Assembly (NCBI RefSeq): GCF_024586455.1
Contig: NC_065921.1
Span: 67,395,528-67,459,527, forward strand
Direction of reading: 5' to 3'
Length of the DNA: 64,000 nucleotides
DNA from: Bactrocera neohumeralis
Lineage: Eukaryota > Arthropoda > Insecta > Diptera > Tephritidae
In this document: positions 24,240 to 35,757 of the stretch, one piece after another
How positions within the stretch are numbered: position 1 is the stretch's first letter
Layout: the number at the start of each line of letters is the position of its first letter
Notes under the pieces: generated by a model
Database searches by the model: none
Seen by the model: only the letters and a program-made list of their open reading frames with translations
Told to the model about the DNA's origin: nothing
Translations under genes and position numbers: made by a program

Positions 24240-25330
24240 CTTAAAGCTCATTGAGAAAAGCGCATTTTATCAAATATATTAAAAAAATTTATGAAATAAA
24301 AGCAAAACATAATAAAAAATAAGAAAATTAAAGAATTAAAGAATTTTCTAGAAGAAAAACTTTCTTCTCAATATTTGGCTTTTAATTATAATTCTTATTA
24401 TTTTATTATTATATGGAAGTTAAATACATTTCCAAAAAGCTCTTTTCAAAACTTAAACTTTACCCAGAATTGCCAATCAGTTAACGATTAACAATAAAGT
24501 CTCTTATACTTAAATATTTTGGAAAAAATTATTTGAAAAATTAACGAGCTTAAATCTCCAGAGAAAGTTTAGTAATTTCATTGAGCTTTAACTGTAAAAC
24601 TGGCTAGTATTTTATAGCAAAATGTGCTTAAAAACTTTACTTATTTTATTTGATTTCTTTTCTTTTCATTTTCAAAAGCTTTAAAACTAAATTTTCATAT
24701 TTTTTTTTTATCAGCAGTAAAACGAAGGTAAAAAATGTTGAGTTTTTGTCAACTATAGGTTTAAAGTTTTAAATTATTCAGGCCACAAAGCTTTTACAAA
24801 AGCTCAGAAGGAAAAGTGCTCCTCTGTAATATACAAAATATTCTTTTCGTACTTTAAATATTTTATTTATATATAATATAATATTTGGTCTCTTCTCTTC
24901 CTATTATTAAAAGCTTCAAAAGCTAAATTTTCATATCCATTTTTTTTTTTATTTCTTTCAGCAATTATAACGAAGATCAAAAATAATGAGTGACTGTTAA
25001 CTTACAGACTGAGTTTGAAATTTTAACTTTTACAAGCCTCAAAGCTTTCATAAAAGCTCATAATGAAGAATGCTCCTCTATAATTTAGTTATGTAGATTT
25101 GAGTTTCGTCCAGCATTCGTTTACGTAAAACCCAGTGAAAACTTTCTTCTTTTATCTTTAAAGCTCTTACTTTGAAGCTTTGTGCCAATAAAAGTTCTTA
25201 AGTTGTAGCCACTACTTTAATTTTCATTAAATCTTTTCCAATTTTCTAAAAAGTTTTAATGTTTCAAGCAGTAACATATTATCTTTATATTTAGACTTTG
25301 ATGAAAGCTCTTTAAGTTCCTTTTTCTCAT
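24240..25330 (+). repeat. Intronic block of dispersed AAAGCT/AGCTTT motifs
   Basis: About 1.1 kb in which AAAGCT-centred words recur every few tens of bases: AAAGCTC, AAAAGCTTT and AAAGCTTTTACAAAAGCTC. Near 24785-24805 and 25045-25060 a longer unit, CAAAGCTTT(TA)CA(T)AAAAGCTCA, appears twice about 255 bp apart. The whole is degenerate and non-coding. Confidence 0.65.
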
Positions 25331-25545
25331 TGATTTAATTTCTGTTAAATTTTGTAACGGAGAAATCGTTGAATTTTATTTTTTTTTTAACTTAAATCCA
25401 ATCATCTACCAGTGTTTGCGCCTAAAAATATGCCGCAAACAAAAGAGCTCTAGCTATTTCAAGTTTTCAAAAATAGAGCACGCTTCTCTTCATCAATGCT
25501 TAACAACCCTTTTTTAGTTGATCTTCCCTTTTCTCCTCTACTTAC
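25331..25545. other. Intron DNA next to exon D
   Basis: T-rich sequence with no feature beyond the exon D splice donor GTAAGTAG on the minus strand. Confidence 0.6.
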
Positions 25546-25699
25546 ATTGCACATCGAGCAGCAGTGATGCATTTTGGCGTATCTTCAACGTCGGATGCTC
25601 CATAACGCACAGAATGCGAGCATTGTGATGGGCGCGGTAGACAGCCGGCAAGCGGGCCTCACTTTTCGCGCCGCCATTGATTTTGTATGCGTTTTTGTC
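25546..25699 (-). CDS. Exon D of Ig-superfamily gene: second half of Ig domain 2
   Basis: A 154-base exon encoding residues 648-698 plus the first base of a split Tyr codon. It provides the C-terminal half of Ig domain 2: EARLPAVYRAHHNARILCVM with the second cysteine (Cys678), then NAS, a possible N-glycosylation sequon (690-692), and the domain-closing SLLLDVQ. The acceptor is TCTCGTTTCAG before GACAAAAAC, and the donor is T|GTAAGTAG. It joins exon C in phase 0 (VKNDK-DKNAYK) and exon E in phase 1. A 241-codon minus-strand frame overlaps it in another frame and is a shadow. Confidence 0.94.
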
Positions 25700-26640
25700 C
25701 TGAAACGAGAGAACAAAAAAAGTTGCATGAAACCAGTGAGTAGTGCAAAGATAAACAAAGTACCGAAAAACAAAGAGAACCATAACACAAACAACACACA
25801 CACGCGCGTGCTTGTAAGTATGTAGACAGTGGCATGTGTGAAAATACTTTTGGTGTTGGGTAAAAATTTTCGAAAACATTTCGTATGCAGTAAAAAATTT
25901 ACATAAAACACGCTGAGGCCACCTACGTTGCGCGCACCTTGCACCCCCGACTCGGGCCGCCGCTCCGCTTTTGGACTAACATTTGAGGTGTTTGCAAAAT
26001 CTACATACTCTCCACCACGCATGCTCTTGCATTGTAACACTATGGTGCCGCATGTGCACGCCGCACACACACACCCACATGCACGCTCTAAAACCAGGCA
26101 CATTGCAAAATGCCAGTGTTGCATTTTTAAGGCGAATTCCTGTAAAGCCACATAAAAATGCAACGAAAAAAGAAAGCAACAAGAAAAAAAAGAAAGCACA
26201 GTGAGAGCGTGCAGGAAGCTGAACTTTGTTGCGTGGTGGCGGGCGCAAGGTTGTGGCGCCAAATGAAAATAAATGACAGCGTTGAAATACTTTTGGCAAC
26301 AGTGTTGCATTTTTCATGCTGCTGGTTGGTGTGTGTGGGTCCTTTGAGAGCTGTTGGTATGGAAATTTGACAAAAGCCTAGCAAGAGGCGTGAAAGTGTG
26401 CCGCTTAATGTCAGGCGAATATTTTTTTTCACAGCATGTAAATAAATTATGGCACCGTGAGGAATGAGAGTAAAGTGAAAGCGAATGGTGGTGAGTGAGT
26501 GCAATAGGGTATTAAGTGAACGGTGGCGTTCAGTGAGTGCGGAAAACAAAAATGAATATGTGCATGTTAGACACAGTATTTTTTAGAGCTTACAGTCGCT
26601 AAAAATAGATAAATTTATAAATTCAAAGATTTTCGTAAAA
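25700..26640. other. Intron C-D next to exon D: no gene supported
   Basis: A relatively GC-rich stretch (25900-26350) with overlapping frames on both strands, the longest 241 codons on the minus strand. It reads across the exon D acceptor in the wrong frame and its composition is low-complexity Phe/Leu/Cys, so I do not call it. A CA-rich run lies near 26060-26080. Confidence 0.5.
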
Positions 26641-26650
26641 TATTTCAGCC

Positions 26651-27660
26651 GCTGAATTGCGCTGAATTTGGAAGAAAATGTCCAAAATATTATTTATTAT
26701 AATGCCTTTCTTAGATACTAAAACTCAACGAGGTGGTAAGTGTGACTAAAAGTAGCACAACTTATAATTTTGAAGTATTTTTTTTAATATTTCGTGCGCT
26801 GAATAGTCCTGAATTTAGCTGAATAGCGACAAGTTGCCCAAAAGGCTACTTCGACAAGCATTCAGTTATGGCTGAATAAAACTGACGCGTGCTGAATGAT
26901 GTAAACTACCAATTAGTTACATTACTTACTATTAAATAAAAAGAAATATCTAAAGAGGAGATAAAAATGTACAAAATATAATTTTATATAGTTGCCATAC
27001 TTAAAAGTAATTTAATAAATAAATTCAAAGATGTGCATAAAAAACTTCGTGCGCTGAATTGTGCTGAATTTAGCTGAATAGCCGTATTTTGTCCAAAAGG
27101 CTGCTCCGATGAGCATTCAGTTGGCGCTGTATAAAACTGGGTTGCGCTGAATGATATGAAATACTATTAACTTACATTTTTATTGAGGAACATTTAGCGA
27201 TGAAATGAAAATGAACAAAATATATTTTAAAATAATTGCCTACCTTAGATATCAAACTCAAAAAAATAGTAAATTGGACTAGAAGAAGCTGAATATGTAG
27301 TTTTGAAGTCGTTCGTAAAATATTTCGCTAGCTGTATATTATGTTATGTTGATTTATGATATAGGACAATGTAAAGATTAGCTGTGGTTACTATGCTTTC
27401 AACAATACAGCTACAAAAAATCAAGCTGAATAAAATTTAATGCTAATAAATAAGCATCATGCCATAGAGTCTTTACATTGAATTTAGATCTTTGACTGAA
27501 TTAAAGTTTTTTTGGCCTCTCCGGCTTCTGGAAAAACTAGTTCGCCTAATATCTGCGCCGAATCGAGCCGAATAAGATACATTCTGAAAATTGCGAACAC
27601 CTTCTATTAACTTATGTTCTTATTTATCCGCTGAATTGTATTCGTCGCAGCTGAATTGCG
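26651..27660 (-). repeat. Decamer repeat block 1 (GCGCTGAATT reads on plus)
   Basis: About 14 copies of GCTGAAT on the plus strand and no ATTCAGC. They often fall in exact 10-bp register: 26651/26661; 26798/(26808 degenerate)/26818; 27053/27063/27073; and 27630/27650. The underlying unit is a degenerate decamer GCGCTGAATT. Its orientation is opposite to the main block at 31.3-46.1 kb. Confidence 0.85.
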
Positions 27661-28843
27661 TAGAAACCATGAATATTTCTTATTAAATATTTTTTTTAGT
27701 TTAAAATCAACTACTTATCATACTTTAATTTAATTAAAAGCTACTTGGCTTCACTGCTTAGCTTATAAAATTTTTAATAGAGCTTTAAGATATATTTAAG
27801 TTTCAGTTTGTGCTTTTTTAGATTTTTTGTTGCTGCTGCTCGATATTGAACCCGTTGATTCACCACAATGAATTTTCATTAGTTAAATTCACCGAACTGC
27901 AGCCGCAAGCAAACAATTTGCGGAAAACATATACTCAATTACATTGAAGAGAATACAATGAATAGTGAGTACGAGGAAAGATTCTCCTAATATCGATTGC
28001 AAATGGAACACATTGAACTTGTGACAAAAGGTTCATGTGGATTGCAGTATACATGTACTAGATCAAAGAGTGGGTGAGTAATTGGTTGAGTGAACAGGAA
28101 AGCGGGCACGCGTTTGTGTCCGATTTGTGTGAGTTTGTGACAGGTAGAAGCCAAGAGCTGTAGGACTGATTGTTTAAACAGAATATATACCATATGCACT
28201 GTAGCACTGAGATTAAGAAATATAAAACATAAGTCGGGGAGTAAAAGCCAAGAACTATGCATTTAAGAAAACTCCATTCTCAAAACATGTGTCATACCAG
28301 TTCGGAAAAGCTTCGTCAACATTGAGGCAGCTTAAAAATATATAGCTTACGTTTCTGCTCCGAAGAATAAAAAATTAATATAGTCTAGGGTTGTTGAAAC
28401 AAAATTCTATATTCAATTTTAATACGATGAGAGATAAAACGCGTCTTCTTTAATAATAGATTCATCGTAAAGGCAAAGTACTGAAGATCTGATTGTAATA
28501 AAATAAGGTGTTACTCTTACACTTTGAGATTTCACTTGCTATAAGGAGTTGTTTTGAGAGTCTAAATGTTACCATCTACAATTTTAGACTTCATACTTAT
28601 TAAATTATTAAAGAATTCAGATAAATCGGCAGTTTAGGAAAGCATATATAGATCTTGAGTATTTGAAATTTCGTTCTTGCAAGACTGAAAAACTGCATGG
28701 CTAGATCATCATCAAAATATCTGAATATCTGGCAGAACGTGATAATTCTCTTCACATAGGATCATTTGGAACTACCGTTATTTATAAAGGTTATGAAATT
28801 ATGGAGAGAACTTTAGCTCTGATTATCTTAGTTCAAAGGAATA
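27661..28843. other. Intron C-D, no gene seen
   Basis: AT-rich non-coding DNA. Short frames only, nothing recognised. Confidence 0.55.
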
Positions 28844-29728
28844 CAAGGTGTTTTCCAAAGTAAACAGAACTTTTTGAATCTAGCGCCATCTATATGTCGA
28901 CTGACGCTTAGAATCTGCTATCTTTATCGATTGTCCAGTGAGAATTTCATGACATTTCATCGATTGGAAGTGAAGTTATTGCGTTTTAAGTGTCAGTATG
29001 TTTGTGTTATCGGTGCAAAAATGAGCTTCGAACAAAGAGCCAACATTAAATTTTGTTTCAAATTGGTAAAACTTTTACTGAAACGCTTCAATTGATGAAA
29101 CAAGTTTATGGCGATGATTGCCTATCCCGTAGCAGAGTGCACGAGTGGTTTTAACGTTTTCAAAGTGGTCGTGAGGACATAAATGACGATCAACATGTGG
29201 GCCAATCAAAATCCGTGATCACCGGAAATTCCATTGAAACTGTGCGTGAATTCATCAAAAATCAGCCGAAATCTTCATTGAAATTCATGGAATTGGAATT
29301 GAATATCTTGAAAACATCGCGCTTAACTAAGGTGTGGGCATGGTTTGTTCTGCACAAATTGACTGACGACCAAAAATTGCTGAGAATCCATCATTCGAAG
29401 GACATCATTCAACCGATTATTTGACCAAAAAATCACATTTTAACCAGTAACCACTCCCCATATTTACCTGATCTTTCTTCGCGGAAAAATGTATTTGCCC
29501 ATGAAAGGAAAGCGTTATGCAGACGTAGAGGCCATTCAAAAGGCTTGCACAGGCATACTGGCGGCCATACCGGCCAACGAGCTAAAACACTCGTTCGACA
29601 AGCCTTTGGACCGTGCAAAAACTCTATTGAAGCAGAAGGAGACTATTTTGAATAAAATAAATTGGTTTTGCCGAAAAAACATTTTTTTCTGTTTTTTTAA
29701 AGTCCTGTTTGCTTTGTAACGAACCTTG
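28844..29728 (+). mobile_element. Internally deleted mariner element with both inverted ends
   Basis: The ends are imperfect inverted repeats of about 28 bp: CAAGGTGTTTTCCAAAGTAA on the left, and on the right (reverse complement) CAAGGTTCGTTACAAAGCAA. The left flank is the expected TA target; the right flank is TG. Inside, the transposase N-terminus begins at ATG 29022 (MSFEQRANIKFCFKL) and, after a frameshift and a stop, continues as GDDCLSRSRVHEWF and REDINDDQHVGQSKS up to the HTH region (TDDQKLLRIHHSKDII). At about 29420 it jumps straight to the C-terminal end (MYLPMKGKRYADVEAIQKAC...LDRAKT). The whole DDD catalytic centre is therefore missing. At 885 bp it is well short of the usual 1.3 kb or so. 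Confidence 0.88.
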
Positions 29729-31294
29729 TGGTGCTCGCGAATTAGTTTTGACTACGAAATCATCTACGGTTGACATTGTCGTGTCTTTTTCGGTTTCCGT
29801 ATCCAATATATCTGTGGATACCAAATCAAGGCTTTCGCAGTTGCCACCTTAACTTCTTTCTTTGTTATTATAATAATAAGAAAGCTCAAAGAATTCACTC
29901 GCTACATGTATACATCCAAATTATCGGCTCAGTCACCTTTAGGTAAGGAATTTGCTGACCGAGTGCTCTATTTTTGAGTTCACAGACTTTATTCTACCAT
30001 TCAAGCTATTCCTGATGGGTCAATAACATTGAGATGCCAAAATATGTATATATTTATATTATATATTAATAAATTCATTGAACTGGATTGGGATTCTAAT
30101 TTGAACATCTTGTCAAGGCAACGTTTGTCCAGACAGCGTCGTTGCCACAGATTTGTGGCCAACTATGCCAAATGATTTGTTGCACGTAGCAAAACGTTGC
30201 TAACTGACAGTTAACAAGTGGCGTGAAATGCTTAGACACATTGTATACATATGTCTAACTGTATATGTATATATAGCTGTGCACTCATACATAAGCAAGC
30301 GCATTAATTGAGTGTTTCAGCAGAAGTGTGCGTTAATGGAAAAATAATGAAGTGGCAAGCCATGAAAACTAATAAATTAATATCCAGGCATGTGAAAATC
30401 ACAGCAAGAAAAGTAATAAATTTCTATTTAGACATATTAAGCGGGAATAAACTATTCTCATAGAAATTTAGTTAATAGAAATATTTTCCTCATACATCAG
30501 CTTACCATATACTTTGGCTCAATTAAAAGTTTCCTAACAATAATTAAATGAAATATAAGCGAAATATGCTGTAAAGAGGTCATTGGTGTACGAGCTTATG
30601 AAACTTAGGGGATATTGAAAGCAACAAGCACAGATTCAGCGGTTAGCTGAGTAAAAAAATATACGCAAACACATGACTACATATGTGTATATTTGAGTCA
30701 AACTTTTGCTTATTTTCTATGAACTTCTCCCTTTCATTTACTAAAAAAATACAGTTCTCATATGTTGTACGTTTGCTTTTAGGTTCCTTCGGTGCCAGGC
30801 AATATATATAATACTATGCAAATTAGTCACTTTATATAGCCATTTATGCATACAATCAAGCGACACATTCATGGATAACCGCACATATACTAATGCAAAT
30901 ATATTACTTTACATTAATATTTATATACTTACATATATATAATCATACTTATATATATAGAAGTGAAACATGCCACATACAAGGTCGACTGCCAGTTTCG
31001 CTTGCTACATACATGCACATATGAATGTATCTAAGTACCAGTACGTGCACTTTCATTTATGAGTTAACCCTTTATATGCGCATAAAAACCAAGCTGCGGT
31101 GACGTCCATTCAACTCTGCTTGGCTCTTGTCCATTCAACTGTCTATCAGCTTGAATATGAGCAGGGTGGCTTGTATGTGTTCAAATTTTATGGCATGAGT
31201 ATTCGAAAAGACGTGTGTAAATAAATATGGATCAAAAAGGCATGCCGGAATTTTTACTAAACTAGAAAAAGGGATTTTAAATGTAAAAATATAC
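29729..31294. other. Intron C-D, no gene seen
   Basis: AT-rich non-coding DNA with TATATA and ACATATG microsatellite-like stretches (30040-30065, 30880-30960). No recognisable coding or RNA feature. Confidence 0.55.
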
Positions 31295-31934
31295 ATTCAG
31301 CTAAATCTATACCAATTCAGCAAAAACCATGCTGTAATTTTTACTAAATAAAAAAATGGAATTTTAAATATACATTTACCAAACTCAATACTTATTCAGC
31401 AGCGCAATTAAGGTTAGAAATAATTCACATTTAAGACACGTTATCATAATTGAATAATTTTTAGCTATTCAGCTGGAAAAAAATGAATTCAGCGCGTATA
31501 AATACATATCCCTTATGACAGCAGTCTTATAAAAATTTTAATTTTTCTTACAATAAACCTGCTTACACTTTATTCAGCTGCCAAAGTTAATTGCTAAAGC
31601 TTCGCTTTCAATAACGTAAATTTAATGCTGTCTTCAATTCGGCACCTATTATCTATATTCAACAAAAAACATATATCTGCAAGTTTAGTTCTAGTTATAT
31701 GTACAAATTTTAATTTAATCGTTTATTCGGTTATGAAAAAAAAAATTGCTGAATTGATTGGTCTCAGAGGAATTTGCAATAATGGAAATATTGCTTATTG
31801 TGTTCATGTAAAATTCACCAACTGTGCCTCCTTTAAACATAAATTAAACTATAAATGAGTTCAGCTAAATATATACTTTTCAGCGCTTTAAATTTGAATT
31901 CAGCGCACAATTCGAAAGAGTTTTAATGAATTCT

Positions 31935-32165
31935 GGTTTTAATATTAATCTATTACAGTTATACAACTTTATTCAGCGCTCTAAAATATACACATTTAGA
32001 CTTTACTCGAATTCAGCAAATGTTTTTCGCTGCTTAATGCATTGGCATCACTTCATTGTTTTAACATTACTCTATTACATCTACATAACTTTATTCAGCG
32101 CTCTAAAATATATATATTTAAGCTTTACTCGAATTCGGCAAATGATTTTCGTCATTTAGTGCATT
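31935..32165 (+). repeat. 121-bp tandem duplication inside decamer block
   Basis: TTTATTCAGCGCTCTAAAAT recurs with a 121-bp offset (near 31969 and 32090). Each copy is followed by a similar TTTAxxCTTTACTCGAATTC segment. Two diverged copies. Confidence 0.75.
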
Positions 32166-33754
32166 TAGCACCCACATAATATCGTTGTGCCATGATTTTA
32201 CACCATTTCATTACTCAGCTAACTCAAAATAATAAAAAGAATATTCAGCTGATTTAGTTGCAAATTAAGCACACATGTTTGATAATTTTTTAATTATACA
32301 TGTAAATCATATAATAGTCAATTTAATCTTAATTCAGCAACATTAATGTGTATTCAGCGCATTATTATTTCAGTTCGGCAACGTAAAAGCGTATTCAGCG
32401 CACCATTATTTTACACTAATTTGAAAACACGGCTTATTAATTAGTTAACCTATTAAAAATATACCCAGAAGATTAATTAGAAATTCAGCACACATTTTTT
32501 ATATCCAATAGTTGTAGTGACAAATGAAATGGAGGTTATTTTAAACCTAATGTCTATTCAGCAATATAAAAGGTTATTCAGCGCGCTATTTTTAAACAAT
32601 TTTGTACATATAAGTTAATGTAGGACTGTAGATGTAGGATAAGTTAATGTAGGACTAAGATCCGAATATCTGCAAGAGATTTTATGATAATGTACCACAA
32701 CTTCTTTGTTAATATTTTCTACACGGTTTGTAAGCAAACATATACTCATAGATATGTAGAAGCATTTATCACATTATGTCCATATGTTTATGTAACGATA
32801 AGTGACACACACACATTGTCGCTATTTACATTGCTGTATTATAAAACAAATATAACCATAACCAGTCAGCCATTGAATCCGCACTAACTGGGACATAACG
32901 GACATAAAAATTTTCTCGAAAATTTGTTACATTTACATGGCAATTTAAAGTTTATACCATATATTAACACAAATTTGCCGTAAAATGGAAATTCTTGTTT
33001 ACGAACAGCTACGCAAAGTAATAACTAGCCGGACATGATAGTTTATGGCACAAGCGCGCATATACACACACAGTCATGCAAATGCTTCTGTGATGGCGTA
33101 AGTATAAGTAACGAACATCCTCCTTATTTATTGACATGTCATGTGTCCATATATCCATCAACTGCTTTCAGTAACGATAACTAGTGAATGATTCGCAACA
33201 ACCGACGGCTTCGGCTACGATGATTCAACACACACACAAACACACACTCAAGCAAGTACTTATGAATTTATATAAAAGTTAGTACATAATCTCTTCATTT
33301 CAGCTTTCTGCATGCGTTTACTGAGCCCAAGTGCTGTTGCAATTTGCACATCCGGTCGTAAGTTGCCAGTACATACAATCTCTGGTGCGGTTGTTAGTTC
33401 ATTCAACTGCTATATTGCCACTTAGTTGTTGGCAATTTAAATTTCCAACTTCTACAATGAAATTGTATGGTTTTTTGCATATTCAAGACGCTAACAAAAG
33501 CAACAATTAAGAGCATGTAATTTGAAGTAGTCTGATTTAAAATAGGGTAGACTGTTGGGGGCGCCATTGCGTATGAATAATGCGAATATATGAAATGCTT
33601 ACATAAATAGATATATGAAACGAAGGGAGCAATACTTTGTGTCTTGTTGCTATAAGAGTATACTAATCTTTAAGTATATATACATATATCTATGTATATG
33701 CTTACAAAAGCTTAATATAAAAAGCTTAGTGCTGCTTTAGTACATAGGTTCCTT

Positions 33755-34995
33755 TAGCTGAAATTAATTCGCTAAGCAAAGTACCTAAAACATTATAATA
33801 AGTAATAATTCAGCGCACACTAAGCACAGGTTTTGCATGCTTCATCCAAAAATTTTTGCAGCAAAAAAACTTGCAATTCAGCGCAAGAAAACCCAATTCA
33901 GCACAACTTTAATTGGCATAAACAAATATTTTTTTATATTTTTTTTGGTTTCAGTGCTTTGAATATGAATTCAGCAACTATTTTTCTTGTGTATTTTTGC
34001 AGCTTTTAACACATTTCAAATATTTTGAGTTTAATTCGTTAAGTATTAAAATGGTGAGAAAAAAATTGCGGATATTTAATAATTCAGCGCTTAATAAACA
34101 CAGGTTTTTTTTGTTTTTCGTCAAATTAATTTTTGGTAGTAAAAATATTCAATTCAGCACAACTTCAATTGAAAAATATATATTTTATGGAAATTCAGTG
34201 CTTTGAATATGAATATCAGCAATTATTTCTCTTGTTAATTTTTGGAGCTTATAGTTCATTTCAAATATTTTAAGTTTAGTTCGTTAAGTATTAAAATTGA
34301 GAGAAAAAATTGGAAATAAGTAATAATTCAGCGCTTAAAAAATACGGATTCTGTATTTTTCATCAAACAATTTCTAGTAGTGAAAGATGTACAATTCAGC
34401 ACCAGAAGACTCAAATCAGCAAAACTATTATTAGTAAAAATATGTTTATGCAAATTCAGTGCTTTGAATATGAATTCTTACAACTTATGTATTTTTGCAG
34501 CTTTTAACACATTTCAAATATTTTGAGTTTAATTCGTTAAGTATTAAAATGAGGAGAAAACAATTTGCAAATAAGTAATAATTCAACTTTTAGTAAACAG
34601 AGATTTTGTATTATTCGTCAAAACCATTTTTAAGAGTATAAAAAGTACAATTCAGCGGAAGAAAATTCAATTCAGCACAACTTTAATTAATTAATATATA
34701 TTTTATAGATATTTAGAGCTTTAAATTTGTATTCAGCAAATATTTTTCTTATGTAATTTTGTAGCTTATAACTCATTTCAAATATCTTTCATTTAATTCG
34801 CTAAGCTAAGTAACACAATAGAGCGAAAATAATTGCAAATAAGTGATAATTCAGCGGACACTAATCACATGTTTTGCAATGTTTGTAGTAAAAAAAATTT
34901 CAATTCAGCGCAAACAAACTCAATTCAGCACAACATTAATTGATTAATGAATATTTTATACGAATTCAGAGCTTTCAAACATGTATTCAGCAAAT
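33755..34995 (+). repeat. About 250-bp tandem repeat, five diverged copies
   Basis: The landmark CAAATATTTTGAGTTTAATT with a following CGTTAAG recurs at 34017, 34262, 34515 and 34779, with an earlier partial copy ending near 33771. Intervals are about 245-267 bp. Each unit carries ATTCAGCGC, ATTCAGCACAACTT and ATTCAGxGCTTTGAAT words in the same order. Non-coding; the two short frames at 33997 and 34310 are the same repeat read in frame. Confidence 0.8.
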
Positions 34996-35530
34996 AATTT
35001 TTAAAAGTAAAACTCTAACACACCTTCAGAAAGTCATATTTTGCTGTCTGTAGAGTAAACTGTTAACTTATTTAGCGATTCTGTCTCTTTATTCGACCAA
35101 AAATAAACAGAATTTTGAATAGAGAACTTATAATATTCTATTCAAAATCTGCTTATTGAACTTATGTAATATATCTATACCAACAGATTGGCTAAAAATA
35201 AAATTACTTACTAAAAGATTATAGCCATACCCCTTTACATTCAGGGATTTTGCTGGCGATTTAACTGTAAGATTTTTCAATTCAGCACATACATTTCAAC
35301 ATAACATGTTATAATCTTACTTATATTAAATGAGCTTTTCAGCGGCTCACACTTCAATTCAGCTCAGTTTTATTTTAATGAGCATCATCTTTACTTTCGA
35401 TTTATCCAACTTTTCAGCGGCCAACACTTCAATTCAGCACAATCTTAATACTTATCAACTTCCTTCAATACCTCATAACTCTGACAATATATGTGTATCA
35501 TTAACTAATTCATGGTATTCCCCTACTTAC

Positions 35531-35757
35531 CTTGTCATTCTTTACTTCTTCCAGTTCCAATACTTCAGCGGACACTTTCTGCGCATGTCGATCCACGCCG
35601 GGACTGAGTAACACCTCCCATGTGAGTGTCGGTTTGGGATTGCCACCTTCACTCACGCAAGCCAAATTCAATTCGGAATTCTCTTTGACCGGTACAAAAA
35701 TATTGCCTGCATCTAGGCGCCGTGAATCGATCAACAAATACGGTGGCTTCGGGCGAT
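35531..35757 (-). CDS. Exon C of Ig-superfamily gene: first half of Ig domain 2
   Basis: A 227-base exon. Its first two bases complete an Asp codon split with exon B; residues 573-647 follow. It opens with the inter-domain RPKPPYLLIDSRRLDAG, then VKENSELNLACVSEGG (Cys605) and NPKPTLTWEVLL (Trp618). These are the B and C strands of a C2-type Ig domain like the second domains of insect adhesion receptors. The acceptor is ATTGCTTGTAG, and the donor AAG|GTAAGTAG sits in phase 0. Exons B and C are separated by the shortest intron seen (1,777 bp). The antisense frame at 35532-35771 is a shadow. Confidence 0.95.

Larger units (their letters stand above)
31295..35440 (+). repeat. Decamer repeat block 2a (ATTCAGC reads on plus)
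   Basis: About 40 copies of ATTCAGC, commonly as (A)ATTCAGCGC or ATTCAGCAC, almost all in one orientation. Pairs are often exactly 20 bp apart: 31295/31315, 31467/31487, 33876/33896, 34650/34670 and 34903/34923. Near 35337-35432 a TTTCAGC/ATTCAGC pair 20 bp apart occurs twice. The block stops about 90 bp short of exon C. It includes two higher-order tandem repeats listed separately. Confidence 0.85.

Noticed and set aside
25585..26310. 241-codon minus-strand open frame
   Set aside because: It crosses the exon D acceptor in a different frame and has low-complexity Phe/Leu/Cys content. The Ig frame with correct splice phases is the real one.
33997..34507. Two similar 65-69-codon plus-strand frames as paralogous small genes
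   Set aside because: They are the same 250-bp tandem repeat read in frame, with no start context or conserved peptide.
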